A DNA stretch of 64,000 nucleotides from REEB95 sp050729835 (GCA_050729835.1 JBOHLS010000001.1:124001-188000), one strand, 5' to 3'; shown: positions 42,891 through 52,076, numbered from the stretch's first letter. Translations and numbers: made by a program. The notes: a model not told the origin generated them from the letters alone.

Positions 42891-44299
42891 GTTCGTGGGT
42901 CGCGCTCGGCGGGCACGCGGTTCATCAGCCGCAGACCGCTGACCGCCGCAGCGCCGGCGGCGAAACCGGCGCCGAGGAATATGGCAAAGCTCGCGCCCTG
43001 TTGCGTCGCGCTTTCCGCCGTAAGGCCGAAAATCAGGGCGACGAGCGCGGTTCCCGTCGTCTGGCCGAGCAGGCGCGCGGTCGAAATGATCGCGCCGGCG
43101 CTTCCGCTGCGTTCGCGCGGCGTTGCCGCGATGATGGCGCGATTGTTCGGCGACTGGAAGAAACCGAAACCGAAGCCGCACATCACCATCCGCCAGACGA
43201 CGTCGTAACTCGCCGGGTGGGGCGCAAGCTCGGCCAGCGCCGCGAGGCCGACCGCCAGGATCGCCAAACCGATGCCGCCCATGATGCCGACCGGGAAGCG
43301 GTCGGAGAGCCGCCCGGCAATCGGCGCGACCACGGCGATGGTCAACGGCCAAGGCGTGATCAGCAATCCGGTTTGCACGTCGCTCAGGCCGAGGGCGTGC
43401 TCGAAATAGAACGGTATCGAAACCAGCGCGAGCGATTGTGCGACGAACGAGCAGATTGAAGTCAGCACGGACAGCGTGAAGATCGGCCGCGCGAACAGGC
43501 CGACCGGCAGCATCGGAAACGGAATCAAGGTCTGCCGCCAGGCGAAGAGGGCGCCGAAGATCAGGGCGGCGACGAACTCGCCGCCGATGAAGGCGAAAGT
43601 CTCGCCATGCCCGAGGCCGTCGATCGCCGTGATGAGCAGACCGAAGGCGAGCGTGCTCAAAAGTGCGCTCCAGTAATCGAAGCGCTGCGGCATTCGTCGG
43701 CTCGGCGGCAGCGAGTGCATCGCCAAGGCGAAAGCGACAAGGCCGAGCGGGACATTGATCAGGAACAGCCACCGCCACGAGGCGACGGCCAGGATGCCGC
43801 CGGCCACGGTGGGCCCGGCGGCGGCAGAGGTTGCGATCACGAAGGCGTTGATACCGAGACCGCGGCCGAGCATGGCCCGCGGATAGATGGCGCGCAGCAA
43901 GGCCGCGTTGACGCTGAACAGGCAGGCGGCGCCGACACCCTGGAACGCGCGCACCAGCGCCAGCATGGGCAACGAGAACGAGGTGGAGCAGAGCAGCGAC
44001 GCAGCGGTGAAAATCGACAAGCCTGTCATGTAGACGCGCCGGTAGCCGTGGATGTCGCCGAGCGAGGCAAGCGGCAGCACCAGCAGCATGACGGCGAGCT
44101 GGTAGGCGTTGACCACCCAAACCGACGATGCCGCGCTGGCGTGGAGATTCTCGGCGATGGTCGGCAACGCGACATTGGCGATCGTGGTGTCGAGCATCGA
44201 CATCGAGACCGAGACGGCGATCGTCACGATCGACCACAGCCGTTGGGGCCAGGGCAGGCCGTCCGCCGTCTCGATGGATTGGGCGATTGCGCCGGTCAC
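42887..44299 (-). CDS. MFS drug exporter, DHA2 (14-helix) family
   Basis: Inner-membrane proton antiporter of the EmrB/QacA type, 470 residues with about 13-14 hydrophobic helices. It has motif D1 near the start (MSMLDTTIANVALPTI), the GDIHGYRRVYM version of motif A after helix 2, and motif C (GPTVAGGILAVASWRWLFLINVPLG). The natural substrate is unknown. No adjacent membrane fusion protein or TetR-type regulator was found. Divergent from the PAS protein. Confidence 0.9.
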   Translation of the reverse strand: MTGAIAQSIETADGLPWPQRLWSIVTIAVSVSMSMLDTTIANVALPTIAENLHASAASSVWVVNAYQLAVMLLVLPLASLGDIHGYRRVYMTGLSIFTAASLLCSTSFSLPMLALVRAFQGVGAACLFSVNAALLRAIYPRAMLGRGLGINAFVIATSAAAGPTVAGGILAVASWRWLFLINVPLGLVAFALAMHSLPPSRRMPQRFDYWSALLSTLAFGLLITAIDGLGHGETFAFIGGEFVAALIFGALFAWRQTLIPFPMLPVGLFARPIFTLSVLTSICSFVAQSLALVSIPFYFEHALGLSDVQTGLLITPWPLTIAVVAPIAGRLSDRFPVGIMGGIGLAILAVGLAALAELAPHPASYDVVWRMVMCGFGFGFFQSPNNRAIIAATPRERSGSAGAIISTARLLGQTTGTALVALIFGLTAESATQQGASFAIFLGAGFAAGAAAVSGLRLMNRVPAERDPRT

Positions 44300-44466
44300 C
44301 GTGCGATCCGTTCTTTCCGGGCGGACAGTTTAAACCCTAAATTGATGCCGCGGATCGGCCGCGCCGGAGTGAATTTGGCCGATCTCGGCCGGTTCGGCGC
44401 GAAGGCAGGAATTGTGTTCGTCCTCGGTCGCGCGGATAATCGGGCGCACGCGCGAGATCGAACTCG

Positions 44467-45078
44467 ATGAGCGTTGAAAATTCGTTGCCTAACGCCGCGG
44501 TCCGCGGCTTGGAGCGCCGGTTGCCGACAGGAGTTGCGGGCGCCGCCGCGATCGGCGATGCGCGCCTTGAAACGCTCTACCGTTACTGGCTGGGCTGTCG
44601 CGGTACCCGCGCCATGCCGCGCCGGGCCGACATCGATCCAGTCGCCATTCCGGCGGCGATTTGGCCGCACGTCATGGTCCTGGAAGTCGTCAACGAAGGC
44701 GCCCGGATCCGGTTCCGTTATCGCCGCGCTGGCGCCGTGTTCTGGCGCGCTGGCGCCGCCGAGCCGACCGGACGGTTCATCGAGGAGGTTCTGCCGGCGA
44801 CCGCCGGGTACCTCGATTACGTCGTCGGCATCTACACCGAGATGGTGGAAAGCCGGCGCCCGATGTACTCCGAGAACTACTTCACGCGCGAAGGACAGGG
44901 CGTGCCGATGCGGACGCGACGCGTCAGCCTGCCGCTGTCCGCCGACGGCGTCGTCGTCGACGCCATCCTCGCCGGCCACGTTTTCGAATATCCGCGGGAA
45001 AACGATCCGATCTTTCCGGCGGTCGACGGCTTGCGCGAAGCGGTGCGTGTTTATCTCGACGAAACCGTCGTGGTCTGA
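44467..45078 (+). CDS. PAS_5-type PAS domain protein
   Basis: A 203-residue cytoplasmic protein. The region from about residue 40 fits the PAS_5 family common in Rhodospirillales: LYRYWLGCRGTRAMPRRADIDPVAIPAAIWPHV, then VVNEGARIRFRYRRAGAVFW. It carries no output domain, so it may be a stand-alone sensor or scaffold. Ligand unknown. A strong terminator follows. Confidence 0.82.
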   Translation: MSVENSLPNAAVRGLERRLPTGVAGAAAIGDARLETLYRYWLGCRGTRAMPRRADIDPVAIPAAIWPHVMVLEVVNEGARIRFRYRRAGAVFWRAGAAEPTGRFIEEVLPATAGYLDYVVGIYTEMVESRRPMYSENYFTREGQGVPMRTRRVSLPLSADGVVVDAILAGHVFEYPRENDPIFPAVDGLREAVRVYLDETVVV

Positions 45079-45107
45079 TGCCCTTGATCGCGCCGGTGCT
45101 GCCGGCG

Positions 45108-45140
45108 AAAGCCGCCGAGCCGATTGTCTCGGCGGCTTTT
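45108..45140 (+). terminator. Rho-independent terminator after the PAS gene
   Basis: A perfect 12-bp stem (AAAGCCGCCGAG, 45108-45119, with CTCGGCGGCTTT, 45128-45139) and an 8-base loop end in a TTTT run. It lies 30 bp after the PAS gene stop and just before folB. Confidence 0.85.
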
Positions 45141-45188
45141 CCGACGCTACAGTGGCCACCGAGCGGGGTCGCGAAAGGGGCATAGCGG

Positions 45189-45584
45189 ATGGGGAGTAAG
45201 CCGGCGGCGAAGGCGACGGCCGGCACCGCGCGTTACGGGCTCTTTGTCCGCAACCTGGTGCTGGCGGCGAAGATTGGCGTGCACCCGCACGAGAAAGTCC
45301 GGCCGCCGCGTCTGCGCGTCAGCGTTGAACTCGACATGGCCGGCGATCCGCCGCAACGCGACGAGTTGGTGGGCACCCTTGATTACGAGCGCGTGGTCGC
45401 CGACATTCGCGACCTGGCGGCGGCGCAGCACATCAATCTGGTTGAGACATTCGCGGATTCGGTCGCACAGCTGTGTCTGGCGAACGCCGGCGTCGTGGGC
45501 GCGCGCGTCACGGTCGAGAAGCTCGACGTCTACTCCAACGCCGAAAGCGTCGGCGTGACGCTCGAGCGCCGCCGCGCCGACTAG
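45189..45584 (+). CDS. folB: Dihydroneopterin aldolase
   Basis: Folate-pathway enzyme that splits dihydroneopterin to hydroxymethyl-dihydropterin and glycolaldehyde. It is 131 residues, with YGLFVRNLVLAAKIGVHPHEK at the N-terminus, the LDYERVV segment with the conserved tyrosine, and VETFADSVAQLCL with the active-site glutamate. ATG 45189 has AAAGGGG upstream. It lies head to tail opposite folP, two folate genes converging. Confidence 0.93.
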   Translation: MGSKPAAKATAGTARYGLFVRNLVLAAKIGVHPHEKVRPPRLRVSVELDMAGDPPQRDELVGTLDYERVVADIRDLAAAQHINLVETFADSVAQLCLANAGVVGARVTVEKLDVYSNAESVGVTLERRRAD

Positions 45585-45585
45585 C

Positions 45586-46767
45586 TCAGGACGCCGCCGC
45601 CAACGATCCGGTCAGGGCGATCGCGGTCCGCGTCTCGGCGACGTCGTGGACGCGGAGAATCTGCACCCCTTGCTGGGCGGTGTGGACCGCGACTGCGAGC
45701 GATCCGGCAAGTCGCGCGTCGACCGCGCCTCCGAGAAAAGACTTACGTGACGCGCCGACCAGAACCGCGACGCCCAAGCCGTGAAACAGCCCAATGCGCG
45801 CCAGGATTTCGAGATTGTGCGCCTTGCTCTTGCCGAAGCCGATACCAGGATCGACCGCGATGTCCGCGCGCGCAATGCCGGCGTCGGCGCAGGCGGCGAT
45901 CCGCGCGTCAAGGAATTCGACGATATCGAGCGAGGCGAGATTGTAGCGCGGTGCGCGCTGCATCGTCTCGGGCTCGCCCTGCATATGCATGAGCACGACC
46001 GGCGCCTTGGCCTTGGCGACCAGCGCCTTGCTGTCGGGATGCGACAGCGCCGTGACATCGTTGATGATGCGCGCACCTGCCGCGAGGGCGCGCCCCATGA
46101 CGCCGGGATGGCGCGTATCGACGGACAACGTCGCGCCAGCGGCGGCCAGCGCCTGGATCACGGGCCCGATCCGGGTGAACTCGTCCTCGGGCGTCACCGG
46201 CGCCGCGCCTGGCCGCGTGGATTCGCCGCCGATATCGATGATATCGGCGCCGGCTTCGATCAGGGTACGGCCGTGGGCGATCGCACGCGCGGGGTCCGCG
46301 AAACGCCCGCCATCGGAAAAACTGTCAGGCGTGACGTTGAGGATGCCCATGATCAAGGGTTTGTCGAGCGTAAATCCGGCCCAATCCGGTCGCGGCTGCG
46401 AGAGGCGCTGAAGCGCGGCTTCGATCATGGCGTGAAGGGCTGGCTCCCCTTTCAGCGCATGCAGGAGAGCTGGCAAGGGCGTGACGGTCGTGACGACGCC
46501 TTGGGCGGTTCGCGACAGGAGCTCGACGGCACCGAAAGCGCGCGTCGAACCGGTGAGTTGCCGCGCTTCGCCGCCCTGCACGGCGGAGTCGGCGACGCTG
46601 CCAGCAACGGTCCCCAAGGGCCGCACCCGCACCGTCGATTGCGTCGCGCCGCTGAGGAAAGTTGACAGATCGACGGCCCTGGGACGGCTGGTCGATTCCG
46701 CTCGATCGTCCGGCCGCGGCGTTCCGACGGCGACGGCGGGCGGGGCGTTGTTCCGGCGCGGTTCCAT
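45586..46767 (-). CDS. folP: Dihydropteroate synthase with N-terminal extension
   Basis: Condenses hydroxymethyl-dihydropterin pyrophosphate with para-aminobenzoate; the target of sulfonamides. The catalytic domain starts near residue 135 (LIMGILNVTPDSFSDGG) and has DIIDIGGESTRPGA, INDVTAL and DPGIGFGKS, with GASRKSFLG near the end. About 130 residues precede it (VRVRPLGTVAG...), an extension seen in other alphaproteobacterial FolP proteins. It is 393 residues overall. Divergent from the small RNA candidate. Confidence 0.93.
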   Translation of the reverse strand: MEPRRNNAPPAVAVGTPRPDDRAESTSRPRAVDLSTFLSGATQSTVRVRPLGTVAGSVADSAVQGGEARQLTGSTRAFGAVELLSRTAQGVVTTVTPLPALLHALKGEPALHAMIEAALQRLSQPRPDWAGFTLDKPLIMGILNVTPDSFSDGGRFADPARAIAHGRTLIEAGADIIDIGGESTRPGAAPVTPEDEFTRIGPVIQALAAAGATLSVDTRHPGVMGRALAAGARIINDVTALSHPDSKALVAKAKAPVVLMHMQGEPETMQRAPRYNLASLDIVEFLDARIAACADAGIARADIAVDPGIGFGKSKAHNLEILARIGLFHGLGVAVLVGASRKSFLGGAVDARLAGSLAVAVHTAQQGVQILRVHDVAETRTAIALTGSLAAAS

Positions 46768-46776
46768 GCATATATA
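46748..46776 (+). promoter_or_regulatory. Candidate promoter of the small RNA
   Basis: TTGTTC (46748-46753) and TATATA (46771-46776) are separated by 17 bases on the plus strand. The match to the -35/-10 consensus is moderate. It would start a transcript near 46783, immediately before the first hairpin of the RNA. Part of it lies inside the 5' end of folP. Confidence 0.4.
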
Positions 46777-46782
46777 ACGTAG

Positions 46783-46846
46783 AGGACGCCGATCGTTGGC
46801 GTCTCCTCCCTAAACCTGGGCCGCGGCAACGCGGCCCAATTTTTTT
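46783..46846 (+). ncRNA. Small RNA candidate of the suhB/mmgR (alpha-r8) type
   Basis: A compact two-hairpin RNA of about 64 nt is predicted. Hairpin 1 pairs GACGCC (46785-46790) with GGCGTC (46798-46803). A single-stranded linker TCTCCTCCCT follows, then a terminator hairpin with perfect stem GGGCCGCG/CGCGGCCC around GCAA and T7 (46840-46846). No plus-strand gene lies upstream, so the terminator needs its own transcript. Alphaproteobacterial suhB/mmgR RNAs (Rfam RF00519) are about this size, have the same layout, and carry a UUUCCUCCCU motif, here matched at 9 of 10 bases. Family assignment is inference from structure; the RNA itself is well supported. Confidence 0.65.
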
Positions 46847-47078
46847 GTCGTCAGAGCGGGTTTTACCGCTCCTGCTGCAATCCTATTAATCTTGATTAAT
46901 AAAATCATGGGATGTGTCTAATAAAAATGCGTTTGTTAAGTATATATTGGGTAGACGTAATAATTTTTATAGAATATATTCCATCATCAATTCAATATGT
47001 TGTTAACTATGACTTGTAATTACTTTATACGGCTGTGTCGAATATTTTGACACCGTAAACAAGTCTGGTTAACGCCCG
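46847..47078. promoter_or_regulatory. AT-rich control region with palindrome upstream of the secretion operon
   Basis: This 230-bp stretch is strikingly AT-rich compared with its surroundings. It holds a perfect palindrome at 46884-46901 (TATTAATCTTGATTAATA, 7-bp arms) that looks like an operator. TTAA tetramers are abundant, including TTAA-N6-TTAA within it, close to but not the N7 spacing of CtrA sites. No ORF is convincing. It most likely contains the promoter and regulator sites of the operon starting at 47126. Confidence 0.5.
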
Positions 47079-47101
47079 TTCGGCCCCGGTAAGGGGCCGA
47101 A
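47079..47101 (+). promoter_or_regulatory. Stable hairpin in the leader of the secretion operon
   Basis: TTCGGCCCC (47079-47087) pairs perfectly with GGGGCCGAA (47093-47101), loop GGTAA, ending 24 bp before ATG 47126. No T-run follows, so it is not a terminator; it may stabilise the mRNA or modulate translation of the first gene. Confidence 0.5.
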
Positions 47102-47125
47102 TGAAAGGAAAGATGGTCAGGGACG

Positions 47126-48496
47126 ATGGTTCTGAGGACTGCGATGCGCAAACGGCGTTGGGCATTGAGCGCCAGTGTGGCGCTGGCCGTGATTCTGGTT
47201 GCTGGAAACGTGCAGGCTCAGAGCCTGAGCGATACCGTGCGGGCGACCGTTCTGACCAACCCGAAAATCCTGTCCCAAGAGCACAACCGCACGGAAGTCG
47301 ACTCCGAATTGCGGCGGGCGCGCAGTCTTTATCTTCCCAAGGTCGACATGCGGACTTCGCTCGGTCCCGAATACACCGATAACATCTTTACGCCGGCCGG
47401 CAGCAATGGCCAGCACATCCGTCAGGAGCTGTCGGCGGTCTTGACCCAGAAGATCTATGACGGCGGCGCGACCACGGCCGAGGTCGACCATCAGCTCAGC
47501 CGCGCGCGATCCGCCGCCTACCGGGTCGACGAGAACGCGCAATATGTCGGCTTGGACGCCGTCGAGGCCCACCTCGACGTTGTCCGCCTGCGTGACATCC
47601 TCGCTCTGGCCGACAAGAACGTGCAGGCGCATGCGGACATCGTGCAACGCGTCCAGACGCGCAGCGCCGGCGGCGCCGGCAGCGCGGCGAGCTTGGCGCA
47701 GGCATTGTCGCGCTACGAGCGGGCGCAAGCCGACCGCGACCAGGTCCGCGGCAATCTCGCCGATGCCGAAGCCCGCTACCTGACGATCGTCGGCCAGGCG
47801 CCGGGGACGCTCGAAAGCCCGACGGTGCCGGTCGGACTGTTGCCGACCGACGTCGATGCCAGCGTCCGCATCATGCGCAACACCAATCCGGTGGTGAAGG
47901 CACGCGAAGCCGATATCGATTCGGCGAAGGCGGCGGTCGAACTGGCGGATTCGCGGTTCGATCCGAAGATCAATCTCGAAGTCGGCGGCGACCACAACCG
48001 CAATGTCGGCGGCGTTCCGGGTCGCGACAACGAAGCGCGCGCGCTGGTCGTGCTGCAGTGGAATCTCTACGCCGGTGGCGCGGACATCCACAATCGCGAG
48101 GCCGCTTACGCCCAGGTCGAGCAGGCCCGCACCGATCGGCTCGGGGCGTTGCGCAAGTCCGAGCAGGATCTGCGCCAGGCGTGGGCCGCCTATGAAGCCG
48201 CGCAGCATCGCGTTCCCTTGCTGTCCAGCGCGGCGCAGCACGACAGCGAGGTGCGCACGGCTTACGGCCAGCAATACCAGCTGAGCCAGCGCAGCCTGTT
48301 GGATCTGCTGGATGCGCAGAACGACTACTTCCAGGCGCAGATCAATGCGGAGAACGCCCAGAGCCAAGCGGTGTTCCAGGCCTACAAGATTCTCGCCATT
48401 CAAGGGAATCTCCTTCAAGCGCTCAACGTGCAGCCGCCGCCGCAGGCCAATCCGTCGATCCCGACGCCGCGCCCGATCCGTCCCGAAGGCACCTGA
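47126..48496 (+). CDS. TolC-family outer membrane protein of type I secretion (LapE-like)
   Basis: Outer-membrane channel of a type I secretion system. A signal peptide (SASVALAVILVAGNVQA-QS) is followed by two repeated OEP domains with long amphipathic helices and the SLSDTVRATVLTNPKILSQEHNRTEVDSELRRARSLYLPKVDM N-terminal pattern typical of TolC/AggA/LapE proteins. It is 456 residues. ATG 47126 has AGGG close upstream; ATG 47144 (MRKRRW) with GAGG is an equally good start. It is the first gene of a three-gene export operon. Confidence 0.9.
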   Translation: MVLRTAMRKRRWALSASVALAVILVAGNVQAQSLSDTVRATVLTNPKILSQEHNRTEVDSELRRARSLYLPKVDMRTSLGPEYTDNIFTPAGSNGQHIRQELSAVLTQKIYDGGATTAEVDHQLSRARSAAYRVDENAQYVGLDAVEAHLDVVRLRDILALADKNVQAHADIVQRVQTRSAGGAGSAASLAQALSRYERAQADRDQVRGNLADAEARYLTIVGQAPGTLESPTVPVGLLPTDVDASVRIMRNTNPVVKAREADIDSAKAAVELADSRFDPKINLEVGGDHNRNVGGVPGRDNEARALVVLQWNLYAGGADIHNREAAYAQVEQARTDRLGALRKSEQDLRQAWAAYEAAQHRVPLLSSAAQHDSEVRTAYGQQYQLSQRSLLDLLDAQNDYFQAQINAENAQSQAVFQAYKILAIQGNLLQALNVQPPPQANPSIPTPRPIRPEGT

Positions 48497-48552
48497 ACGA
48501 TGAGCTCGTCGTCGCCCACGGCCGCGACGGCGCACGATGAGGCATTCACCAA

Positions 48553-50748
48553 ATGACCGTTAAGATCGACGAGGTCGGTTCTTCCCATCGCGCGGCGCGC
48601 CGTCCGGCGGCGCCGTCGGCGGCGCCGCATGACCCGCTGCTGCAATCGCTGGTGATCCTCGCCGGCCTGTTCGAGCGGCCGGTCTCCGCCGAGGCGCTGC
48701 GAGCCGGGTTGCCGGTTCTGGATCAGCGGCTGGCGCCTGAAATGCTGGTGCGCGCGGCGCAACGCGTCGGCATCACGGCAGCTTGGCGCCGTCGCGCCCT
48801 GCGCGAGATCGCTCCCGCCAATCTGCCCTGCGTACTGATGTTGCAGGGCGGCGGGGGGTGTGTGCTCGCCGCGCTCGTCGGCGACGAGGCGACCATCGTC
48901 CTGCCCGGCACCACGGGCGAGTCGATCCGCCTACCGCTGCACGAGATCGAGGACCTTTACGCAGGTTATGTGCTGTTGGCGCGCGCCGAATACCGTTTCG
49001 ATGCGCGCACCGAAGACGTCGCGCCGCAAAAATCGGAATCGTGGTTCTGGGGCACCCTCCGACAGTTCTGGAAGGTCTATGCCCATGCCGCGATCGCCTC
49101 GATCGTCATCAACCTGCTGACGATTGCCAGCCCGCTTTTCGTGATGAACGTCTACGATCGGGTCGTCCCGAACAATGCCGTGGCGACGTTGTGGGTCCTG
49201 GCGAGCGGCGTGCTCGTCGTCTTCGCCTTCGACTTCATCCTGCGGACGGCGCGCAGCTATTTCGTCGATAGCGCGGGCAAGAACGCTGACGTCGTGCTGG
49301 CAAGCCGCATCTTCGCCCATGTCCTGGGCATGCGTTACGACGCGCGCCCGGCCTCGGTCGGCGCCCTGGCGGCCAATCTGCGCGAATTCGAAACCTTGCG
49401 CGAGTTGGTGACGTCGTCGACCCTGATGGCGATCGCCGATCTGCCGTTCGCCGTTCTGTTCATCGTGATCATCGCGCTGGTTGCTGGCCCGAAGGTCGCG
49501 CTGGTGCCGCTGCTCGCCATTCCGGTGCTGCTCAGCATCGGCTTCCTGCTGCAGGCGTCGCTGCGCGGCGTGATCCATGACACCATGCGCGAAGGCTTCC
49601 AGAAACACGCCATCCTGGTTGAATCGCTGGAAGGCCTCGACACGGTCAAGATCGCCGGCGCCGAAGGCCGCGCCCAGCGCCTGTGGGAGCGCTTCGTCGG
49701 CGCGACCGCGCGCACCACGATGAAGGCGCGGTTCCTATCGACCATCGGCGTCAACGCCGCCGTCCTGGTCCAGAACGTGGTCAGCGTGCTCGTCGTGGTC
49801 GTCGGCGTGTACGAAATCGCGCGCGGCGAGCTCACGGTCGGCGCGCTGGTCGCGGCGTCGCTTCTGGCGTCGCGCGCGATGTCGCCGCTGTCGCAGATCG
49901 CCGCGCTGCTGGTGAAGATCCATCAGTCGACGCTGTCCCTCGGTGCGCTCAACAAGGTGATGAGCCTTCCCCTCGAGCGCCCGGCCGGCAAGACCTTCCT
50001 GCACCGTCCGCGGCTCGAAGGCGCGATCGAGTTCCGCGGCGTCGGCTTCGCCTATCCGAGCAACGGCCACGCCGCCCTGCACGGCGTGTCCTTCCGCATC
50101 GAGCCGGGCGAGAAAGTCGGCATCATCGGCCGCATCGGCTCGGGTAAGAGCACACTCGCCCGACTGCTCGCCGGCCTCTATCAGCCGAGCGCCGGCGCGA
50201 TCCTGCTCGACGGCACCGATCTGCGCCAGATCGATCCAGCCGATCTGCGCCGCAATCTCGGCTACGTGCCGCAGGATGCATTCCTGTTCTTCGGCTCGAT
50301 CAAGGACAATATCGCGCTGGCGGCGCCGCATGCCGACCATCGGGCGATTCTCGAAGCCGCGACCATCGCCGGCGTCGACGACTTCGCCAAGCGGCATCCC
50401 GAAGGCTTCGACATGCAGGTCGGCGAGCATGGCCGCTACCTGTCCGGCGGCCAGCGCGAGGCCGTCACCGTGGCGCGCGCGCTGCTCTTCGATCCGCCGA
50501 TCCTGGTGATGGACGAGCCGACCGGCGCTATGGACAACACCGCCGAGAACAAACTCCGCGCGCGGCTGCTGCCGATGCTCGCGAGCAAGACCCTGCTCCT
50601 GGTGACGCACCGCACCTCGATGCTGTCGCTGGTCGACCGGCTGATCGTCGTTGAGGGCGGGCGGATCGTCGCCGACGGTCCGAAGGGCCGGGTTCTGCAG
50701 AAGCTGGGCGAGGGCGGGCTGCGGGTCGCCGCGGGCGGCACGCCATGA
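48553..50748 (+). CDS. Type I secretion ABC transporter with inactive C39-like domain (LapB-like)
   Basis: Inner-membrane permease/ATPase that powers export. Residues about 15-140 form a C39-like domain without the catalytic cysteine motif, of the kind that holds RTX substrates without cutting them. Six membrane helices follow (about 165-445), then the nucleotide-binding domain with Walker A (GRIGSGKSTL, near residue 526), the signature LSGGQREAV and Walker B (PPILVMDEPT). At 731 residues it matches LapB/LssB proteins. Its stop overlaps the next gene (ATGA). Confidence 0.93.
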   Translation: MTVKIDEVGSSHRAARRPAAPSAAPHDPLLQSLVILAGLFERPVSAEALRAGLPVLDQRLAPEMLVRAAQRVGITAAWRRRALREIAPANLPCVLMLQGGGGCVLAALVGDEATIVLPGTTGESIRLPLHEIEDLYAGYVLLARAEYRFDARTEDVAPQKSESWFWGTLRQFWKVYAHAAIASIVINLLTIASPLFVMNVYDRVVPNNAVATLWVLASGVLVVFAFDFILRTARSYFVDSAGKNADVVLASRIFAHVLGMRYDARPASVGALAANLREFETLRELVTSSTLMAIADLPFAVLFIVIIALVAGPKVALVPLLAIPVLLSIGFLLQASLRGVIHDTMREGFQKHAILVESLEGLDTVKIAGAEGRAQRLWERFVGATARTTMKARFLSTIGVNAAVLVQNVVSVLVVVVGVYEIARGELTVGALVAASLLASRAMSPLSQIAALLVKIHQSTLSLGALNKVMSLPLERPAGKTFLHRPRLEGAIEFRGVGFAYPSNGHAALHGVSFRIEPGEKVGIIGRIGSGKSTLARLLAGLYQPSAGAILLDGTDLRQIDPADLRRNLGYVPQDAFLFFGSIKDNIALAAPHADHRAILEAATIAGVDDFAKRHPEGFDMQVGEHGRYLSGGQREAVTVARALLFDPPILVMDEPTGAMDNTAENKLRARLLPMLASKTLLLVTHRTSMLSLVDRLIVVEGGRIVADGPKGRVLQKLGEGGLRVAAGGTP

Positions 50749-52076
50749 GCCTCGTTCACAAAATCGATGGTGATTTCCTGCCCGATGCCGAACGCGCGTT
50801 CCGTGGCCAAGTCAATCGCTTCGCCTATCTGTTGACCGCCAGCATCGTCGCGTTTTTCGGGTTTTTCCTGATTTGGGCGAGTTTCGCCACGCTCAACGAG
50901 GTGACGCGCGGCGATGCGCGCGTGATCCCATCGCAGCACATCCAGGTCATCCAAAACCTGGAAGGTGGCATCCTGTCCGAGATGCTGGTGCACGACGGCC
51001 AAGTCGTACAGAAAGGCGACATCCTGCTGCGCATCGCCAACACCGGCGCCGAGGCCGCCTATCGCGACAGCCGCATTCAGGCGCTGACGCTCAAGGCCAT
51101 GATCGCGCGGCTGACCGCCGAAAGCGAAGACAGGGCGCCCGTCTTCCCGGTCGACGTCATGCAGGAGGCGCCGCAGATCGTCGACCGCGAACGCGCGCTC
51201 TACAACACTCAAATCGCCCAATTAAAGACCGCAATCGGCGTGCTCGGCGATCAGCTCACGCAGCGCCGGCAGGACATTGCCGAGCTTAAGACACGGCAGG
51301 AGTCTGTCTCGCGCTCTTTGGTTCTCGCCAAGAAGGAGCGCGACATCACCGCGCCTCTCGTAGCCAAAGGCGCCGCGGCGCAGCTAGATCTGGTCAAGAT
51401 CGATCAACAGGTGAACGATCTCGAAGGCCAGCTCGCCGAAACCCAGGCCGGCCTGCCCAAGGCGGCGGCGGCGCGTGACGAGGCGCAGCGTCGCATCCAG
51501 GAGAAGATCGACGGCTTCCACTCCGACGCGCGCGCCGAGCTCAACCGCCACGAGGCCGAGCTTCAGGCGCTGATCCAAAAGACGTTCGCCGAGAAGGATC
51601 GCGTGCAGCGAACCGAGGTTCGCTCGCCGGTGCGCGGGATCATCAAGGACATCAAGGTGAACACGATCGGCGGCGCGATCCAGCCGGGGCAGGATCTGGT
51701 CGAAGTTGTGCCGCTCGACGATACGCTGCTGGTCGAGGCCAAGGTCCGCCCGTCCGACGTGGCGTTCCTGCACCCGGGCCAGGACGCCATGATCAAGATC
51801 ACCGCCTACGATTTTTCGGTCTATGGCGGCCTCAAGGCGAAGCTCGAGCGGATCAGCGCTGACAGCATCAGTGAGCACGACGGAGATCGGTCGCAGACGT
51901 TTTTCCGCGTCATGCTGCGCACCGACAAGAACTATCTCGGCACGCCGCAGCATCCGTTGCCCATCATGCCCGGCATGACGGCGCAGGTCGAAATCCTAAC
52001 TGGCCATCGGACGGTGCTCGGCTATCTGCTGAAGCCGATTCTGGATGCCAAGAACAATGCTCTGACCGAGCGCTGA
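50745..52076 (+). CDS. HlyD-family membrane fusion protein (LapC-like)
   Basis: Periplasmic adaptor linking the ABC transporter to the TolC-like channel. It has one membrane helix (residues 26-48), a biotinyl-lipoyl-like segment (IQNLEGGILSEMLVHDGQVVQKGDILLRI), a long coiled coil at about 95-285, and the C-terminal beta domain ending with MPGMTAQVEILTGHRTVLGYLLKPI, the HlyD family signature. It is 443 residues. Coupled to the transporter by a 4-bp overlap. The exported substrate is not encoded nearby. Confidence 0.94.
   Translation: MSLVHKIDGDFLPDAERAFRGQVNRFAYLLTASIVAFFGFFLIWASFATLNEVTRGDARVIPSQHIQVIQNLEGGILSEMLVHDGQVVQKGDILLRIANTGAEAAYRDSRIQALTLKAMIARLTAESEDRAPVFPVDVMQEAPQIVDRERALYNTQIAQLKTAIGVLGDQLTQRRQDIAELKTRQESVSRSLVLAKKERDITAPLVAKGAAAQLDLVKIDQQVNDLEGQLAETQAGLPKAAAARDEAQRRIQEKIDGFHSDARAELNRHEAELQALIQKTFAEKDRVQRTEVRSPVRGIIKDIKVNTIGGAIQPGQDLVEVVPLDDTLLVEAKVRPSDVAFLHPGQDAMIKITAYDFSVYGGLKAKLERISADSISEHDGDRSQTFFRVMLRTDKNYLGTPQHPLPIMPGMTAQVEILTGHRTVLGYLLKPILDAKNNALTER

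Noticed and set aside
45586..46767. folP N-terminal extension as a separate or mis-fused gene
   Set aside because: Extended FolP proteins of similar size are usual in alphaproteobacteria and the frame is continuous.
46884..46901. CtrA binding site (TTAA-N7-TTAA) upstream of the secretion operon
   Set aside because: The spacing is N6, not N7, and the sequence is better described as a perfect palindrome.
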